Source: Dyella_A sp050749815
GTDB lineage: Bacteria > Pseudomonadota > Gammaproteobacteria > Xanthomonadales > Rhodanobacteraceae
Length of the DNA: 64,000 bases
Assembly: GCF_050749815.1 (NCBI RefSeq)
Contig: NZ_CP192735.1
Coordinates: 2,976,001-3,040,000, forward strand
Reading direction: 5' to 3'
The notes below the pieces were generated by a model, which saw only the letters and a list, made by a program, of their open reading frames with translations, did not search any database and was not told the DNA's origin. Shown here in pieces: positions 27,174 through 37,643 of this stretch. Positions within the stretch are counted from its first letter, which is position 1; every line of letters begins with the position of its first letter. The position numbers and the translations under genes were made by a program.

Positions 27174-27254
27174 GTAGGAGCCCGCTCGCGGGCGATGCTC
27201 TTGGCTTTGATCCACATCCAAAGCGAAAAGCATCGCCCGCGAGCGGGCTCCTAC
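27174..27254. repeat. REP pair 4
   Basis: Left arm GTAGGAGCCCGCTCGCGGGC then GATG, a spacer with CTTTGATCCACATCCAAAG, and a perfect inverted right arm ending GCGGGCTCCTAC. It sits between trmL and ubiJ, 60 bp after the trmL stop. Confidence 0.88.
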
Positions 27255-27323
27255 CTAGCCGGTGGCGGAAGCTTTGTCGCGCTTGGCTGCCGGGGCTCGG
27301 GTCGCGACCGCTACAATCGCCGG

Positions 27324-27974
27324 ATGACCGCCTCGACTCCCAATGCCTGGCTGCCGCAGCCGCTGCGCAAGCTCGCCGGCCGTGCGCTGGAAAGCGCACT
27401 CAACCACACGCTCTCGCTCGATCCGGATACCCAGCACAAGCTCGCCGCGCTCGATGGCCGGCGCGTACAGCTGCACCTGCGCGGACCGGAGCTCGCCCTG
27501 GCGGTGACGGTGGAGCAGGGCCAGCTGCGGGTGGGGCCGCCGGCCGAGGACAGCCAGCTGCGCGTGGCCGCCTCGCCGGGCAGCCTGCTCGGCATGCTGA
27601 TGCGCCGCGGCGATGACGGCGTGGCGCCGGGCAAGGTGGAGATCGCCGGTGACGCCGATCTCGCGCGCCGGCTGGAGAAGCTGGCCAGCACCTTCGCGCC
27701 CGATTTCGAGGAGGCGTTTGCGCGCACCTTCGGCGACGTGCTTGGCGTGCCGCTGGCGCGCGCGATCCGCGCGGGGCTCGCCCATGCGAAGGACACGGCC
27801 ACCCACCTCACCGAAGACGGCGCCGACTGGGTGCGTGACGAAGCCCAGCTAGTGATGGGACCGGGTGAAGTGGACGGCTTCCTCGACGGCGTGGACACCT
27901 TGCGCGAGCGCAGCGAACGCCTGGAAGCGCGACTGGCCCGCTTGCAGCAGCGCCTGCAGGGCCGCGGCGCATGA
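27324..27974 (+). CDS. ubiJ: Ubiquinone biosynthesis accessory factor UbiJ
   Basis: 216 residues. An N-terminal SCP2-like lipid-binding domain (LSLDPDTQHKLAALDGRRVQLHLRGPELALAVTVEQGQLRV) is followed by a linker and a C-terminal coiled coil (DTLRERSERLEARLARLQQRLQG), exactly the UbiJ plan. UbiJ with UbiK scaffolds the soluble Ubi complex that carries out the late ring modifications of coenzyme Q. The ATG follows a GCCGG leader. Its stop overlaps the ubiB start (ATGA). Confidence 0.93.
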   Translation: MTASTPNAWLPQPLRKLAGRALESALNHTLSLDPDTQHKLAALDGRRVQLHLRGPELALAVTVEQGQLRVGPPAEDSQLRVAASPGSLLGMLMRRGDDGVAPGKVEIAGDADLARRLEKLASTFAPDFEEAFARTFGDVLGVPLARAIRAGLAHAKDTATHLTEDGADWVRDEAQLVMGPGEVDGFLDGVDTLRERSERLEARLARLQQRLQGRGA

Positions 27975-29620
27975 GGTCGCTCACGGTGTTTCCGCGTCTG
28001 CTGCGGGTCGCTTCGGTGCTGCTGGCGTGGCGGCTGGACGAGATCGTCGAGACAGCGCACCTGTTTCGCCCGCTCAAGCTGGTGCGCCCGTTTTTCGGCA
28101 CGCCGCGCCCCGATGTCGACACGCTCTCGCGCGGCGCCCGCCTGCGCGGCGCGATGACCGAGCTGGGGCCGATCTTCGTCAAGGCCGGCCAGGTGCTCTC
28201 CACCCGCCGCGACCTGATTCCCGCCGACATCGCCGACGAACTCGCCCTGTTGCAGGACCAGGTACCGCCGTTCCCCGGTGCCGAGGCGCGCGCGATCGTC
28301 GAGCGCGAGCTGAAGCAGCCGGTGACCACGCTGTTCGCCCGCTTCGACGAGGTTGCGCTGGCCTCCGCCTCGATCGCCCAGGTACATGCCGCCACGCTGC
28401 GCGACGGCCGCGAGGTGGTGGTGAAAGTGCTGCGCCCGGGCATCGGCAAGCGCATCGCCAACGACGTGGCCTTGCTGCGCTCGCTGGGCGAGCTGGTGAA
28501 CCGCTGGCACCCGAACGCCGACAAGATCCGCCCGCTGGAAGTGGTGGCCGAGGTCGAAAAAATGCTCGAGAACGAGCTCGACCTGCAGCGCGAAGGCGCC
28601 AGCGCCAGCCTGCTCCGGCGCAACTTCGCCAGCGGCGTGGACATGTACGTGCCCGCGGTAGAGTGGGACTACACCACCGAGGGTGTGCTCACGCTCGAGC
28701 GCGTGTACGGCGTGAGCTGCGACGACGTGGCGGCGATCGACGCGGCCGGCATCGACCGCAAGGCGCTCGCCGTGAAGGGCGTGCGTGTGTTCTACGAGCA
28801 GGTGTTCCGCGACAACTTCTTCCACGCCGACGCGCACCCGGGCAACGTCTGGGTGGATCTTGCGCGCAGGGACGATCCGCGTTTCATCGCGCTGGATTTC
28901 GGCATCATGGGTTCGCTGCCCGAGGCCGACCAGTACTGGCTGGCGCAGAACTTCATCGCGCTATTCGAGCGCGACTACCAGCGCATCGCCCAACTGCACA
29001 TCGACGCGGGCTGGATGCCGCCGCATCTGCGCGTGGACGAGCTGGCTGCCGCCGTGCGCACGGTGTGCGAGCCGTACTTCACCCGCCCGCTGTCGCAGAT
29101 CTCGCTGGCCGAGCTGGTGGTGAAGCTGTTCCGCACCGCGCAGAAGTTCGAGCTCACGCTGCAGCCGCAGCTGATCCTGCTGCAGAAGACCCTGCTCAAC
29201 ATCGAGGGCGTCGGGCGCATGCTCGATCCGGACATCGACATCTGGGCGGTGGCACACCCGGTGCTCGAACGCATTTTGCGCGAGCGCTACAGCCTGCGCC
29301 GCACGCTGAAGGAAACGCGCAAGCGGCTGCCCGAATGGATCCACGCGGCACCGCAGCTGCCCGAGCTGGTGCGCGATGCGCTCAAGCAGGCCGCCCGTGG
29401 CGAAGTGCGCAACGTGAGCGATCCGCTGGCCCTGCTGCAGCAGGCGGAGCTGGCCCGCCGCCAGCAGCGCGTGCTGGGCGGAGCACTGCTCGGCGGCAGC
29501 CTGCTGATTGTCGCTGCGCTGCTGTGGACGCTGGCGCCGCAGCAAGGCGTGTGGCCACCGCTGGTCGCAGGCGTTGCCGGATTGCTCGCCTTCGCCATCA
29601 CCTGGCCCCGCCGCCGCTGA
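27971..29620 (+). CDS. ubiB: Atypical kinase/ATPase UbiB for ubiquinone synthesis
   Basis: 549 residues. The ADCK/UbiB signature KAGQVLSTRRDLIP (KxGQ), the alanine-rich nucleotide loop SASIAQVHAATL, the invariant Lys in VVVKVLRPG, FFHADAHPGNVWV and LDFGIMG (metal-binding) are all present. Two C-terminal membrane helices (about 500-545) anchor it in the inner membrane. UbiB is an ATPase that helps extract hydrophobic CoQ intermediates. It is translationally coupled to ubiJ by a four-base overlap; the ubiE gene usually seen upstream in enterics is not here. Confidence 0.96.
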   Translation: MRSLTVFPRLLRVASVLLAWRLDEIVETAHLFRPLKLVRPFFGTPRPDVDTLSRGARLRGAMTELGPIFVKAGQVLSTRRDLIPADIADELALLQDQVPPFPGAEARAIVERELKQPVTTLFARFDEVALASASIAQVHAATLRDGREVVVKVLRPGIGKRIANDVALLRSLGELVNRWHPNADKIRPLEVVAEVEKMLENELDLQREGASASLLRRNFASGVDMYVPAVEWDYTTEGVLTLERVYGVSCDDVAAIDAAGIDRKALAVKGVRVFYEQVFRDNFFHADAHPGNVWVDLARRDDPRFIALDFGIMGSLPEADQYWLAQNFIALFERDYQRIAQLHIDAGWMPPHLRVDELAAAVRTVCEPYFTRPLSQISLAELVVKLFRTAQKFELTLQPQLILLQKTLLNIEGVGRMLDPDIDIWAVAHPVLERILRERYSLRRTLKETRKRLPEWIHAAPQLPELVRDALKQAARGEVRNVSDPLALLQQAELARRQQRVLGGALLGGSLLIVAALLWTLAPQQGVWPPLVAGVAGLLAFAITWPRRR

Positions 29621-29627
29621 CCTCCGT

Positions 29628-29709
29628 GTAGGAGCCCGCTCCCGGGCGATGCTCTTTCGGTTCTGATGCACATCAAAGCCAAGAGCATCGCCCGCGAGCG
29701 GGCTCCTAC
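29628..29709. repeat. REP pair 5
   Basis: Left arm GTAGGAGCCCGCTCCCGGGC (one base differs from the others: CTCCCGGG instead of CTCGCGGG) and an intact inverted right arm ending GCGGGCTCCTAC. It begins seven bases after the ubiB stop and ends nine bases before the truC start, filling the gap between the two genes. Confidence 0.88.
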
Positions 29710-29718
29710 CGCAACACC

Positions 29719-30429
29719 GTGAACACCATGATCGAGATACTGCACCAGGACGACGCGCTGATCGCGGTGAACAAGCCCGCGGGCCTGGCCGTGCACCGCT
29801 CGAAGATGGTCGGCAACGCGGAGGAGTTCCTGATCGACCTGCTGCGCGAGCAGGTGGGCGGCAACGTGTACCTGGCGCACCGGCTCGATCGCGCCACCAG
29901 CGGCGTGCTGCTGATCGCCCGCTCCAGCGAAGTGGCCAGCGCGCTCGGCGAACAGTTCATGGGCCGCGACGTGCACAAGCAGTACCTCGCCGTGGTGCGC
30001 GGTTGGCCGGAGCCGGTCGAAGCGCTGATCGACTACCCGCTGCCCGGTTCGCGCGAGACCGGTCCGCGGCGCGAGGCGCGCACGCACTACCGCCGGCTGG
30101 CCACGGTGGAGGTGCCGATCGCGCTCGGCCGCTATCCGCAGCAGCGCTACGCGCTGGTGGAGGCGGCGCCGGAAACCGGGCGCTTCCGGCAGATCCGCAA
30201 GCACATGGCGCACATCCACCACCCGATCATCGGCGACTGCCAGCACGGTCGCGGCGACCACAACCGCCTGTACAAGCAGTACTTCGGCTGCCATCGCATG
30301 CTGCTGCACGCGCGGCGGATCACGCTGCGCCACCCGGTGAGCGGTGCGCCGCTGGTGATAGAGGCGCCGCTGGACGGGGCGTTCAACGCGCTGCTCGCAC
30401 GTTTCGGCTGGTCGATCGACGGGCTTTGA
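29719..30429 (+). CDS. truC: tRNA pseudouridine(65) synthase TruC
   Basis: 236 residues of the RluA superfamily. Catalytic motif HRLDRATSGVLLIAR with the invariant Asp; opening HQDDALIAVNKPAGLAVH; YLAVVRGWP; ETGRFRQIRKHMAHIHHPIIGD; FGCHRMLLHA. The GDCQHGRGDHNR stretch is specific for TruC, which makes pseudouridine 65 in some tRNAs. It lacks the S4 domain seen in RluC/RluD. Confidence 0.92.
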   Translation: MNTMIEILHQDDALIAVNKPAGLAVHRSKMVGNAEEFLIDLLREQVGGNVYLAHRLDRATSGVLLIARSSEVASALGEQFMGRDVHKQYLAVVRGWPEPVEALIDYPLPGSRETGPRREARTHYRRLATVEVPIALGRYPQQRYALVEAAPETGRFRQIRKHMAHIHHPIIGDCQHGRGDHNRLYKQYFGCHRMLLHARRITLRHPVSGAPLVIEAPLDGAFNALLARFGWSIDGL

Positions 30430-30505
30430 TCGCGTGTCCAGACGCGCATACGCCATGACGCGGTGCGCCTTCGCCGCGCTGCGCCGGTCGCCTACACTGC
30501 GCGCC

Positions 30506-30928
30506 ATGTTGACGATCAGCCGCACCCTCGCCATTCCCGACACCGAGCTGGTCGAGCGCTTCCTGCGCGCGGACGGTCCCGGCGGGCAGCACGTGAACCG
30601 TACCGAGAGCGCGGTGGAACTGCGTTTCGACGTGGCGCGGTCACCGTCGCTGCCCGACGCCGTGCGCGAGCGGCTGCTGACCCGACGCGACCGCCGTCTC
30701 ACCGACGACGGCGTGCTGGTGATCCAGGGCCGTCGCTTCCGCGATCAGGGCCGCAATCGCGACGACGTGCGCGAGCGGCTGGCCGAGATCATCCGCGGCG
30801 CGCTGGTGCCGCCGAAAAAGCGCGTGGCGACCAAGCCCACCCGCGCCTCGAAGGAGCGCCGCCTGGCGGGCAAGCAGCAGCGCAGCAAGATCAAGCAGGG
30901 CCGCGGCAAGCCGGGGAGCTTCGAGTGA
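30506..30928 (+). CDS. arfB: Peptidyl-tRNA hydrolase ArfB (ribosome rescue)
   Basis: 140 residues. The class I release-factor motif GPGGQHVNRTESAVELRFD supplies the catalytic GGQ. The C-terminal tail is very basic (PKKRVATKPTRASKERRLAGKQQRSKIKQGRGK), as needed to insert into the mRNA channel of stalled ribosomes. ArfB releases nascent chains from non-stop ribosomes. The start at 30506 is preferred because upstream codons show no family match. The stop overlaps the next gene's GTG start. Confidence 0.93.
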   Translation: MLTISRTLAIPDTELVERFLRADGPGGQHVNRTESAVELRFDVARSPSLPDAVRERLLTRRDRRLTDDGVLVIQGRRFRDQGRNRDDVRERLAEIIRGALVPPKKRVATKPTRASKERRLAGKQQRSKIKQGRGKPGSFE

Positions 30929-31521
30929 GGCCGGTGGTTCCGCCGCTGCCGCCGCAGGCGCCGCGCATCCGCAATCGCTTCTGGCCCTGGTTTTGCCGCG
31001 GCCTGCTGCGGCTGGGCGGCTGGCGGCTCAAGGGCGAGCTTCCCGACCTGCCCAAGTTGATCGTGATCGGCGCGCCGCACTCGACCAACTGGGACGGCGT
31101 GTGGGGCCTGCTGATGAAGGTCGGGCTGGGGATCGACATCTCGATCATGATCAAGCGCGAGGTGTTGGCCAGCCCGCTCGGCATCATCCTGCGTCCGCTC
31201 GGGCTGATTCCGATCGATCGCGGCGCCGCCACCGACATCGTGCAGCAGATGGCCGCGCGCTTCGCCCGGCACGAGCGCATGTGGCTGGGCATCACGCCCG
31301 AGGGCACGCGCAAGCGGGTGACGCACTGGAAGAGCGGCTTCCTGCGCATCGCGCGGGCCGCGCACGTGCCGATCCTGCCGGTCTTCATCGACTACCCGAG
31401 CAAGAGTTTCACGCTGGGGGCGCCGGTGTACCTGGGCGCGGACGAACGTGACGAGGACGCCATGGCGCGCATCCGCGCACTGTTCAAGGGCTACCGCGGC
31501 AAGCATCACGACGTGGACTGA
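30925..31521 (+). CDS. Lysophospholipid/glycerol acyltransferase family protein
   Basis: 198 residues. PlsC-type acyltransferase motifs: block I PHSTNWDG (His-x4-Asp), block III-like TPEGTRKRVTHWKSGFLRIA, and VPILPVFIDY. It transfers acyl groups to a lysolipid or related acceptor at the inner membrane; the exact acceptor is unknown. The GTG start at 30925 overlaps the arfB stop (GTGA), so the two are coupled. No other in-frame start keeps the N-terminal FWPWFCRGLLRLGGW segment. Confidence 0.88.
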   Translation: MRPVVPPLPPQAPRIRNRFWPWFCRGLLRLGGWRLKGELPDLPKLIVIGAPHSTNWDGVWGLLMKVGLGIDISIMIKREVLASPLGIILRPLGLIPIDRGAATDIVQQMAARFARHERMWLGITPEGTRKRVTHWKSGFLRIARAAHVPILPVFIDYPSKSFTLGAPVYLGADERDEDAMARIRALFKGYRGKHHDVD

Positions 31522-31544
31522 GGCGCCGCCCGCCCCGGCGCGGC

Positions 31545-32591
31545 TCAGCGCTCGGAGTGGCCCGACTCGTCGTAGTCCCGGTGGGTCAGCAGGCCCGGGC
31601 GGATCAGGTCGATGAAGGCGCGCGCCTCGGTGCTGAGAAACTTGCCCTTGCGCATCACTACGCCATACGCGCGCTGCGGGAAGTACTGCTTCATGTTGCG
31701 CACGGCCAGCCGTGAGCGGTCGGCCTCGGTGATGCAGATGCCGGTGACCACCGAGATGCCCAGCCCCATCGCCACGTATTCCTTGATCACGTCCCAGCCG
31801 CCCACCTCGATCGCCACGTGGTACGGCACCTGGCGCTGCTGGAACACCAGGTCGACCAGCCGGTAGGTGGACAGCCGCTGCGGTGGCAGGATCAGGCCGT
31901 AGGGCGAGAGGTCTTCCAGCGTCACGGTGGCCTTGGCCGCCAGCGGGTGATCCGGCGGCATGATCAGCATCGGGTCGTAGTGGTAGATCGGCGCCCAGGC
32001 AATGTCGTTGGGCACGTCGAGCATGGAGCCCACGGCGAAGTCCGCCTTGTCCTCGCGCAGCATGGCCATGCCGTCCTTGCCGGTGACGTTGGCCAGCTGC
32101 AGTTGCACGGCCGGATAGCGCTCGCGGTAGCGGCGCACCAGCTCCGGCAGCAGGTACTGGATGGTCGAGGTGCCCGCCGCGATCACCAGCTTGCCGGCCT
32201 GCAAGCCCTTCACCTTGGCCTGGAAGTCGCGGTCGAGGTTTTCCCAGCCCTCCACCAGCGGGCGGGCCAGCTCGTACAGCGCCTCGCCCGCGTCGGTGAG
32301 GTTGATGCGGCGGCGGCTGCGCTCCATCAACGTCACCCCGAGTTCCCGCTCCAGCGCCTGCAGCTGCAGGCTCACCGACGGCTGGGACAGGAACAGCGCC
32401 TCGGCGGCGCGCGTCAGCGTGCCCAGTTTCACCGTGGCCACGAATGCCCGCAGCTGCTTCTGGCGGCTGCCCTTGTAGTAGAACCGCGCCGGATCGGCCG
32501 CCTCACCCGCGGCGCCTTTGCGGCGACGCAGCACGTTCGACGCGGCTTTTTTCGGCTTTTTTTCAGCGTCGTGACGGGCTTTAGTGGCCAT
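31545..32591 (-). CDS. LysR-type regulator divergent from aceBA (CysB-like)
   Basis: 348 residues. A basic N-terminal extension (about 42 residues, KARHDAEKKPKKAASNVLRRRKG) precedes the HTH (QLRAFVATVKLGTLTRAAEALFLSQPSVSLQLQALERELG). The effector domain (LVIAAGTSTIQYLLPELVRRYRERYPAVQLQLANV...) most resembles the CysB/Cbl branch. It is divergently placed with 120 bp between its start and aceB, so it most likely controls the glyoxylate shunt genes, perhaps together with itself. The ligand is unknown. The extension is longer than usual for LysR proteins. Confidence 0.88.
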   Translation of the reverse strand: MATKARHDAEKKPKKAASNVLRRRKGAAGEAADPARFYYKGSRQKQLRAFVATVKLGTLTRAAEALFLSQPSVSLQLQALERELGVTLMERSRRRINLTDAGEALYELARPLVEGWENLDRDFQAKVKGLQAGKLVIAAGTSTIQYLLPELVRRYRERYPAVQLQLANVTGKDGMAMLREDKADFAVGSMLDVPNDIAWAPIYHYDPMLIMPPDHPLAAKATVTLEDLSPYGLILPPQRLSTYRLVDLVFQQRQVPYHVAIEVGGWDVIKEYVAMGLGISVVTGICITEADRSRLAVRNMKQYFPQRAYGVVMRKGKFLSTEARAFIDLIRPGLLTHRDYDESGHSER

Positions 32592-32711
32592 AAAATCAAT
32601 ACTTTGCCTGATACATTAAATTAGACAATAGCAAAAATTGAAACATTTGCTTTGTCAAAGCGATTTTGAAAGGCCTAGTTTGGAGCTCCACCCCGAGGCG
32701 GAGCGAACACC
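32592..32711. promoter_or_regulatory. AT-rich divergent promoter region, LysR gene / aceB
   Basis: The 120 bp between the two start codons are unusually AT-rich for this DNA. They contain CTTTGTCAAAG (32650-32660), a near-perfect inverted repeat, and TACATTAAATTAGACAATA with a T-N11-A type spacing. These are candidate LysR binding sites. No single -35/-10 pair stands out. Confidence 0.5.
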
Positions 32712-34307
32712 ATGGCCGTACCCCAGCAACGTCTGCCGATCGCGCAGGTCCAGATCCTGGCCGATACCCGCGGCTACGAAGCCATCCTGACGCCCGAGGC
32801 GCTGGGTTTCCTGGCGCGCCTGCACCGGTTTGCCGAGCCGCGCCGCCAGCAGCTGCTGCAGGCCCGGCGCGATCGTCAGGCCCGTTACGACGCCGGCGCC
32901 CTGCCGAACTTCCGCGCCGACACCGCCGCCATTCGCGAGGGCGACTGGCGCGTGGCGCCGATTCCCGCCGCCCTGCAGGACCGCCGCGTGGAGATCACCG
33001 GGCCGGTGGAGCGCAAGATGATCATCAACGCGCTGAACTCTGGCGCGAAGGTGTTCATGGCCGATTTCGAGGATTCCTCGGCGCCGAGCTTCCGCAACCA
33101 GCTCGATGGCCAGATCAACCTGCGCGACGCTGCGCATGGCTCGATCGCCCATACCTCGCCCGAGGGCAAGCGCTACCAGCTGGCGGAGCAGACCGCGGTG
33201 CTGGTGGTACGCCCGCGCGGCTGGCACCTGCCCGAGCGGCATGTGCTGGTGGACGGCGAAGTGATGGCCGGTGCGCTGGTCGACTTCGGCCTGTTCGCCT
33301 TCCACAACGCGCATCTGCTGCACGCGCACCAGCGCGGCCCGTTCTTCTACCTGCCCAAGCTCGAGGCGATGGAGGAAGCGGCGCTGTGGGACGACGTGAT
33401 GGCGCTGACCGAGAACGAGCTGGATCTGCCGGCCGGCTGCATGAAGGCCACCGTGCTGATCGAGACGTTGCCGGCGGTGTTCCAGATGCACGAGATCCTG
33501 CACGCGCTGCGTCGTCGCGCGGTGGGCCTCAACTGCGGCCGCTGGGACTACATCTTTTCCTACCTTAAGACCCTGCGCGGACACCGCGACCGCCTGCTCC
33601 CCGAGCGCGGCCAAGTGCAGATGACGGTGCCGTTCCTGAAGGCGTATTCGGAGCTCTTGATCCAGACCTGCCATCGCCGCGGCGCCTTCGCGATGGGCGG
33701 CATGGCCGCGCAGATCCCGATCAAGGGCGACGAGGCCGCCAATGAGGCGGCGATGGCCAAGGTGCGCGCCGACAAGCTGCGCGAGGTGCAGGCCGGCCAC
33801 GACGGTACCTGGGTCGCCCACCCGGCGCTGGTGCCGGTGGCGCAGGCGATCTTCGATGAACACATGCCCGCGCCGAACCAGCTCGAGCGGCTGCGCGAGG
33901 ACGTCTGCGTGACGCGCGAGCAGCTGCTCGCCCCGTGCGCCGGCTCGATCAGCCGCTCCGGCTTCGACAACAACGTGGAAGTGGCGCTGCGCTACACCGC
34001 CGCCTGGCTGGACGGGCTGGGCTGCGTGCCGATCCATCACCTGATGGAGGACGCCGCCACCGCCGAGATCGCCCGCGCGCAGCTGTGGCAGTGGCTGCAC
34101 CACGGCGGCGTGGAGTTCACCGACCACGCGCCGATCGACTTCGCGCTGTTCGACCAGGCGCTGGCCGCCCACACGCACAAGCTGCGCGACAGCCTGCATC
34201 CCGGCGCGGCCAAGGCCGATGCCGCCGCCGCCCTGCTGTCGGCACTCACCCATGACGACCAGCTCGCCGACTTTCTCACCCTGCCCGCCTACCAGCAGCT
34301 CGCCTGA
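32712..34307 (+). CDS. aceB: Malate synthase A
   Basis: 531 residues, the length of malate synthase A. Motifs: KVFMADFEDSSAPSFRNQLDGQINLRDA, VVRPRGWHLPERHVLVDGE, AATVLIETLPAVFQMHEIL and NCGRWDYIFSY, with the catalytic Arg, Glu, Asp set. It condenses glyoxylate with acetyl-CoA to malate in the cytosol, the second glyoxylate-bypass step. GGAG lies upstream of the ATG. It is 45 bp ahead of aceA on the same strand. Confidence 0.97.
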   Translation: MAVPQQRLPIAQVQILADTRGYEAILTPEALGFLARLHRFAEPRRQQLLQARRDRQARYDAGALPNFRADTAAIREGDWRVAPIPAALQDRRVEITGPVERKMIINALNSGAKVFMADFEDSSAPSFRNQLDGQINLRDAAHGSIAHTSPEGKRYQLAEQTAVLVVRPRGWHLPERHVLVDGEVMAGALVDFGLFAFHNAHLLHAHQRGPFFYLPKLEAMEEAALWDDVMALTENELDLPAGCMKATVLIETLPAVFQMHEILHALRRRAVGLNCGRWDYIFSYLKTLRGHRDRLLPERGQVQMTVPFLKAYSELLIQTCHRRGAFAMGGMAAQIPIKGDEAANEAAMAKVRADKLREVQAGHDGTWVAHPALVPVAQAIFDEHMPAPNQLERLREDVCVTREQLLAPCAGSISRSGFDNNVEVALRYTAAWLDGLGCVPIHHLMEDAATAEIARAQLWQWLHHGGVEFTDHAPIDFALFDQALAAHTHKLRDSLHPGAAKADAAAALLSALTHDDQLADFLTLPAYQQLA

Positions 34308-34352
34308 GCTGCGCCACACCCCCACGCCTTTGCGTTTCCACGGAGCCAAATC

Positions 34353-35645
<1,293 letters not shown>

Positions 35646-35653
35646 TCGGCGGA

Positions 35654-35681
35654 GGGCGTGATGTCACGACATCACGCCCTT
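35654..35681 (+). terminator. Hairpin after aceA
   Basis: GGGCGTGATGTC and its exact complement GACATCACGCCC form a 12-base inverted repeat nine bases past the aceA stop codon. It is followed only by TT, so it is terminator-like but weak in U content. Confidence 0.6.
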
Positions 35682-35756
35682 GCAAGCGCGGTCGGCGGTG
35701 CGGTCCGGACCGTGCGGACATTGTTCGGCGATCCTAACCGCGTCTCGAGGCCGGAC

Positions 35757-37556
35757 TCAGGAGCGTGACTCATCCCGCGGCGGCGGCACCAGCGCGATCA
35801 CCAGCCAACCCGGCCTCGGTTCCAGCTCGCGCTTGGTCGACGCCACCCGCAGCGCGCCCTTCTCTTCCACGCCGAACAGCAGGATCGAAGGCGAGCCGTA
35901 CTGTTCGATGAAGTGCGGCCAGTCGAAGGTGGCCGTGAGACGGGTGGACTTGATCCGCCAACCCTGCGTGAGCAGGTCGGCGAAGCGGCCGTGCGTCATC
36001 GCCTCGTCGAACAGCGGCGGCGCGAGCAGGCTGTCGGCGAGGGCGGCGCGGTCGGTGGTCTGCTCCGGTCCCAGGTTGCGCAGCCGATAGACCCTGCCGC
36101 GACCGAATTCCTCGCGATAGTGCAGGCACGCCAGCGAGTTGCGCTCGCGATGAGTGGACATCGCCAGCAGGCGGCCAATGCCGGTGAGGTCGAGGTGGCG
36201 CTCGGCATGGTTTGAAGCCGGATTGCCGAAGAAGGTCGGCAGACCGTCCATGCGGGCCAGACGGATACCGTCCCAGTCATCATCGGCGAGCAGCACCGGA
36301 ATGCCGGCGTCATGCAGCGCCTTGGCCACCGCGCGCGGCACCGTGCCCGAACCGAACACCAGCACGCCGCGCGGCTCCGGCTCGGCCACCTTGAGCCAGC
36401 GCGCCAGCGGGCGGGCCGTGGCGCTCTGCAGCACCACGGTACCGATGATCAGGATAAACACCAGCGGGACCAGCGCCTGGGCCCCAGCCAGTCCCAGCGC
36501 ACCGAGCCGCAGCGCGAACAGCGCCGAAACCGCCGCCGCCACGATGCCGCGCGGCGCCACCCAGGCAATCAGCGCACGCTCACGCCAGGTGAGTGAACTG
36601 CCGGCGGTAGCCAGCGCCACCGTCAACGGGCGGATCAGCAGCTGCGACGCCAGCAGGATCCCGACGCCGGCCATCAGCATGCCGGGCGGCAAAGGCCACG
36701 TCAGCCGCGCCGCGAGCAGGATGAACAGGCTCGACACCAGCAGCGTGGTGAGGTGCTCCTTGAAGTCGAGAATGTCGTCCACGTGCACGCCGCGCATGTT
36801 GCCCAGCGCGATGCCCATGACGGTGACGGCGAGCAGGCCCGACTCGTGGGCCACCGCATTCGACAGGCTGAAGGCCAGCAGCACCGCCGCCAGCGTGCCG
36901 AAGTTCTGCAGGTACTCGGGAATCATCTGCCGCCGCAGCAGGCTGGCAAGCACCCACGCCGCCACCGCCCCGGCCAGCGCACCACAGAGGATGGTGCCGA
37001 CGAAGACGCCGATCGTATGCCCCTGCTGGCGCGAGACGATCGCCTCGTAGATCAGCACGGCGAACAGCGCACCGAGCGGATCGATCACGATCCCTTCCCA
37101 GCGCAGGGTGTTGGCGATACGGGCATTCGGCCGCAGCGTGCGCAGCATCGGCGCAATCACCGTCGGCCCGGTGACGCAGGTGAGCGCACCGAACAGCAGC
37201 GCCACGTCCCAGGTCAGGCCGGCGAGCAGGTGCGCCGCCGCCGCCAGCATCAACAGGCCGGCCACCGCGCCGTAGCTCACCAGGCCGCGCACCGCCCGAC
37301 CGATCTCGCGCAACTCGCCGAACCGCAGGCTCAGGCTGCCCTCGAACAGGATCAGCGCCACCGACAGCGACACCATGGGAAACAGCAGCGGGCCCAACAG
37401 GCGATCCGGCTGCACCAGCCCGGTGACCGGGCCCAGCGCGATGCCGGCGATCAGCAGGAACAGGATCGCCGGCAACTTCACCCGCCAGGCCAGCCACTGC
37501 GCCGCGAAACCGATGCCAAGCAGGGCGGTCAGCAGGAGTCCAAGCTCAAGATGCAT
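35757..37556 (-). CDS. Cation:proton antiporter (CPA1, NhaP-like) with cytosolic tail
   Basis: 599 residues. About 12-13 membrane helices (residues 3-400) carry the CPA1 landmarks: LILFEGSLSLRFGELRE in TM3-4 and the TM5 Asp in GIVIDPLGALFAVLIYE (VIDPxxA), which binds the exchanged cation. The C-terminal cytosolic part (about 405-599) begins with a Rossmann-like segment (RGVLVFGSGTVPRAVAKALHDAGIPVLLADD) and may sense a nucleotide. It likely exchanges Na+ or K+ for H+. The ATG at 37556 opens directly on TM1. Confidence 0.9.
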   Translation of the reverse strand: MHLELGLLLTALLGIGFAAQWLAWRVKLPAILFLLIAGIALGPVTGLVQPDRLLGPLLFPMVSLSVALILFEGSLSLRFGELREIGRAVRGLVSYGAVAGLLMLAAAAHLLAGLTWDVALLFGALTCVTGPTVIAPMLRTLRPNARIANTLRWEGIVIDPLGALFAVLIYEAIVSRQQGHTIGVFVGTILCGALAGAVAAWVLASLLRRQMIPEYLQNFGTLAAVLLAFSLSNAVAHESGLLAVTVMGIALGNMRGVHVDDILDFKEHLTTLLVSSLFILLAARLTWPLPPGMLMAGVGILLASQLLIRPLTVALATAGSSLTWRERALIAWVAPRGIVAAAVSALFALRLGALGLAGAQALVPLVFILIIGTVVLQSATARPLARWLKVAEPEPRGVLVFGSGTVPRAVAKALHDAGIPVLLADDDWDGIRLARMDGLPTFFGNPASNHAERHLDLTGIGRLLAMSTHRERNSLACLHYREEFGRGRVYRLRNLGPEQTTDRAALADSLLAPPLFDEAMTHGRFADLLTQGWRIKSTRLTATFDWPHFIEQYGSPSILLFGVEEKGALRVASTKRELEPRPGWLVIALVPPPRDESRS

Positions 37557-37643
37557 GCATGCTCCGGGTACAAGGTTCGCCGGCCATCGGAGCACGCACA
37601 CGAAGGCGCGTCCAGCCGGGGCTGCCGGGACGCGCAAGACGGT

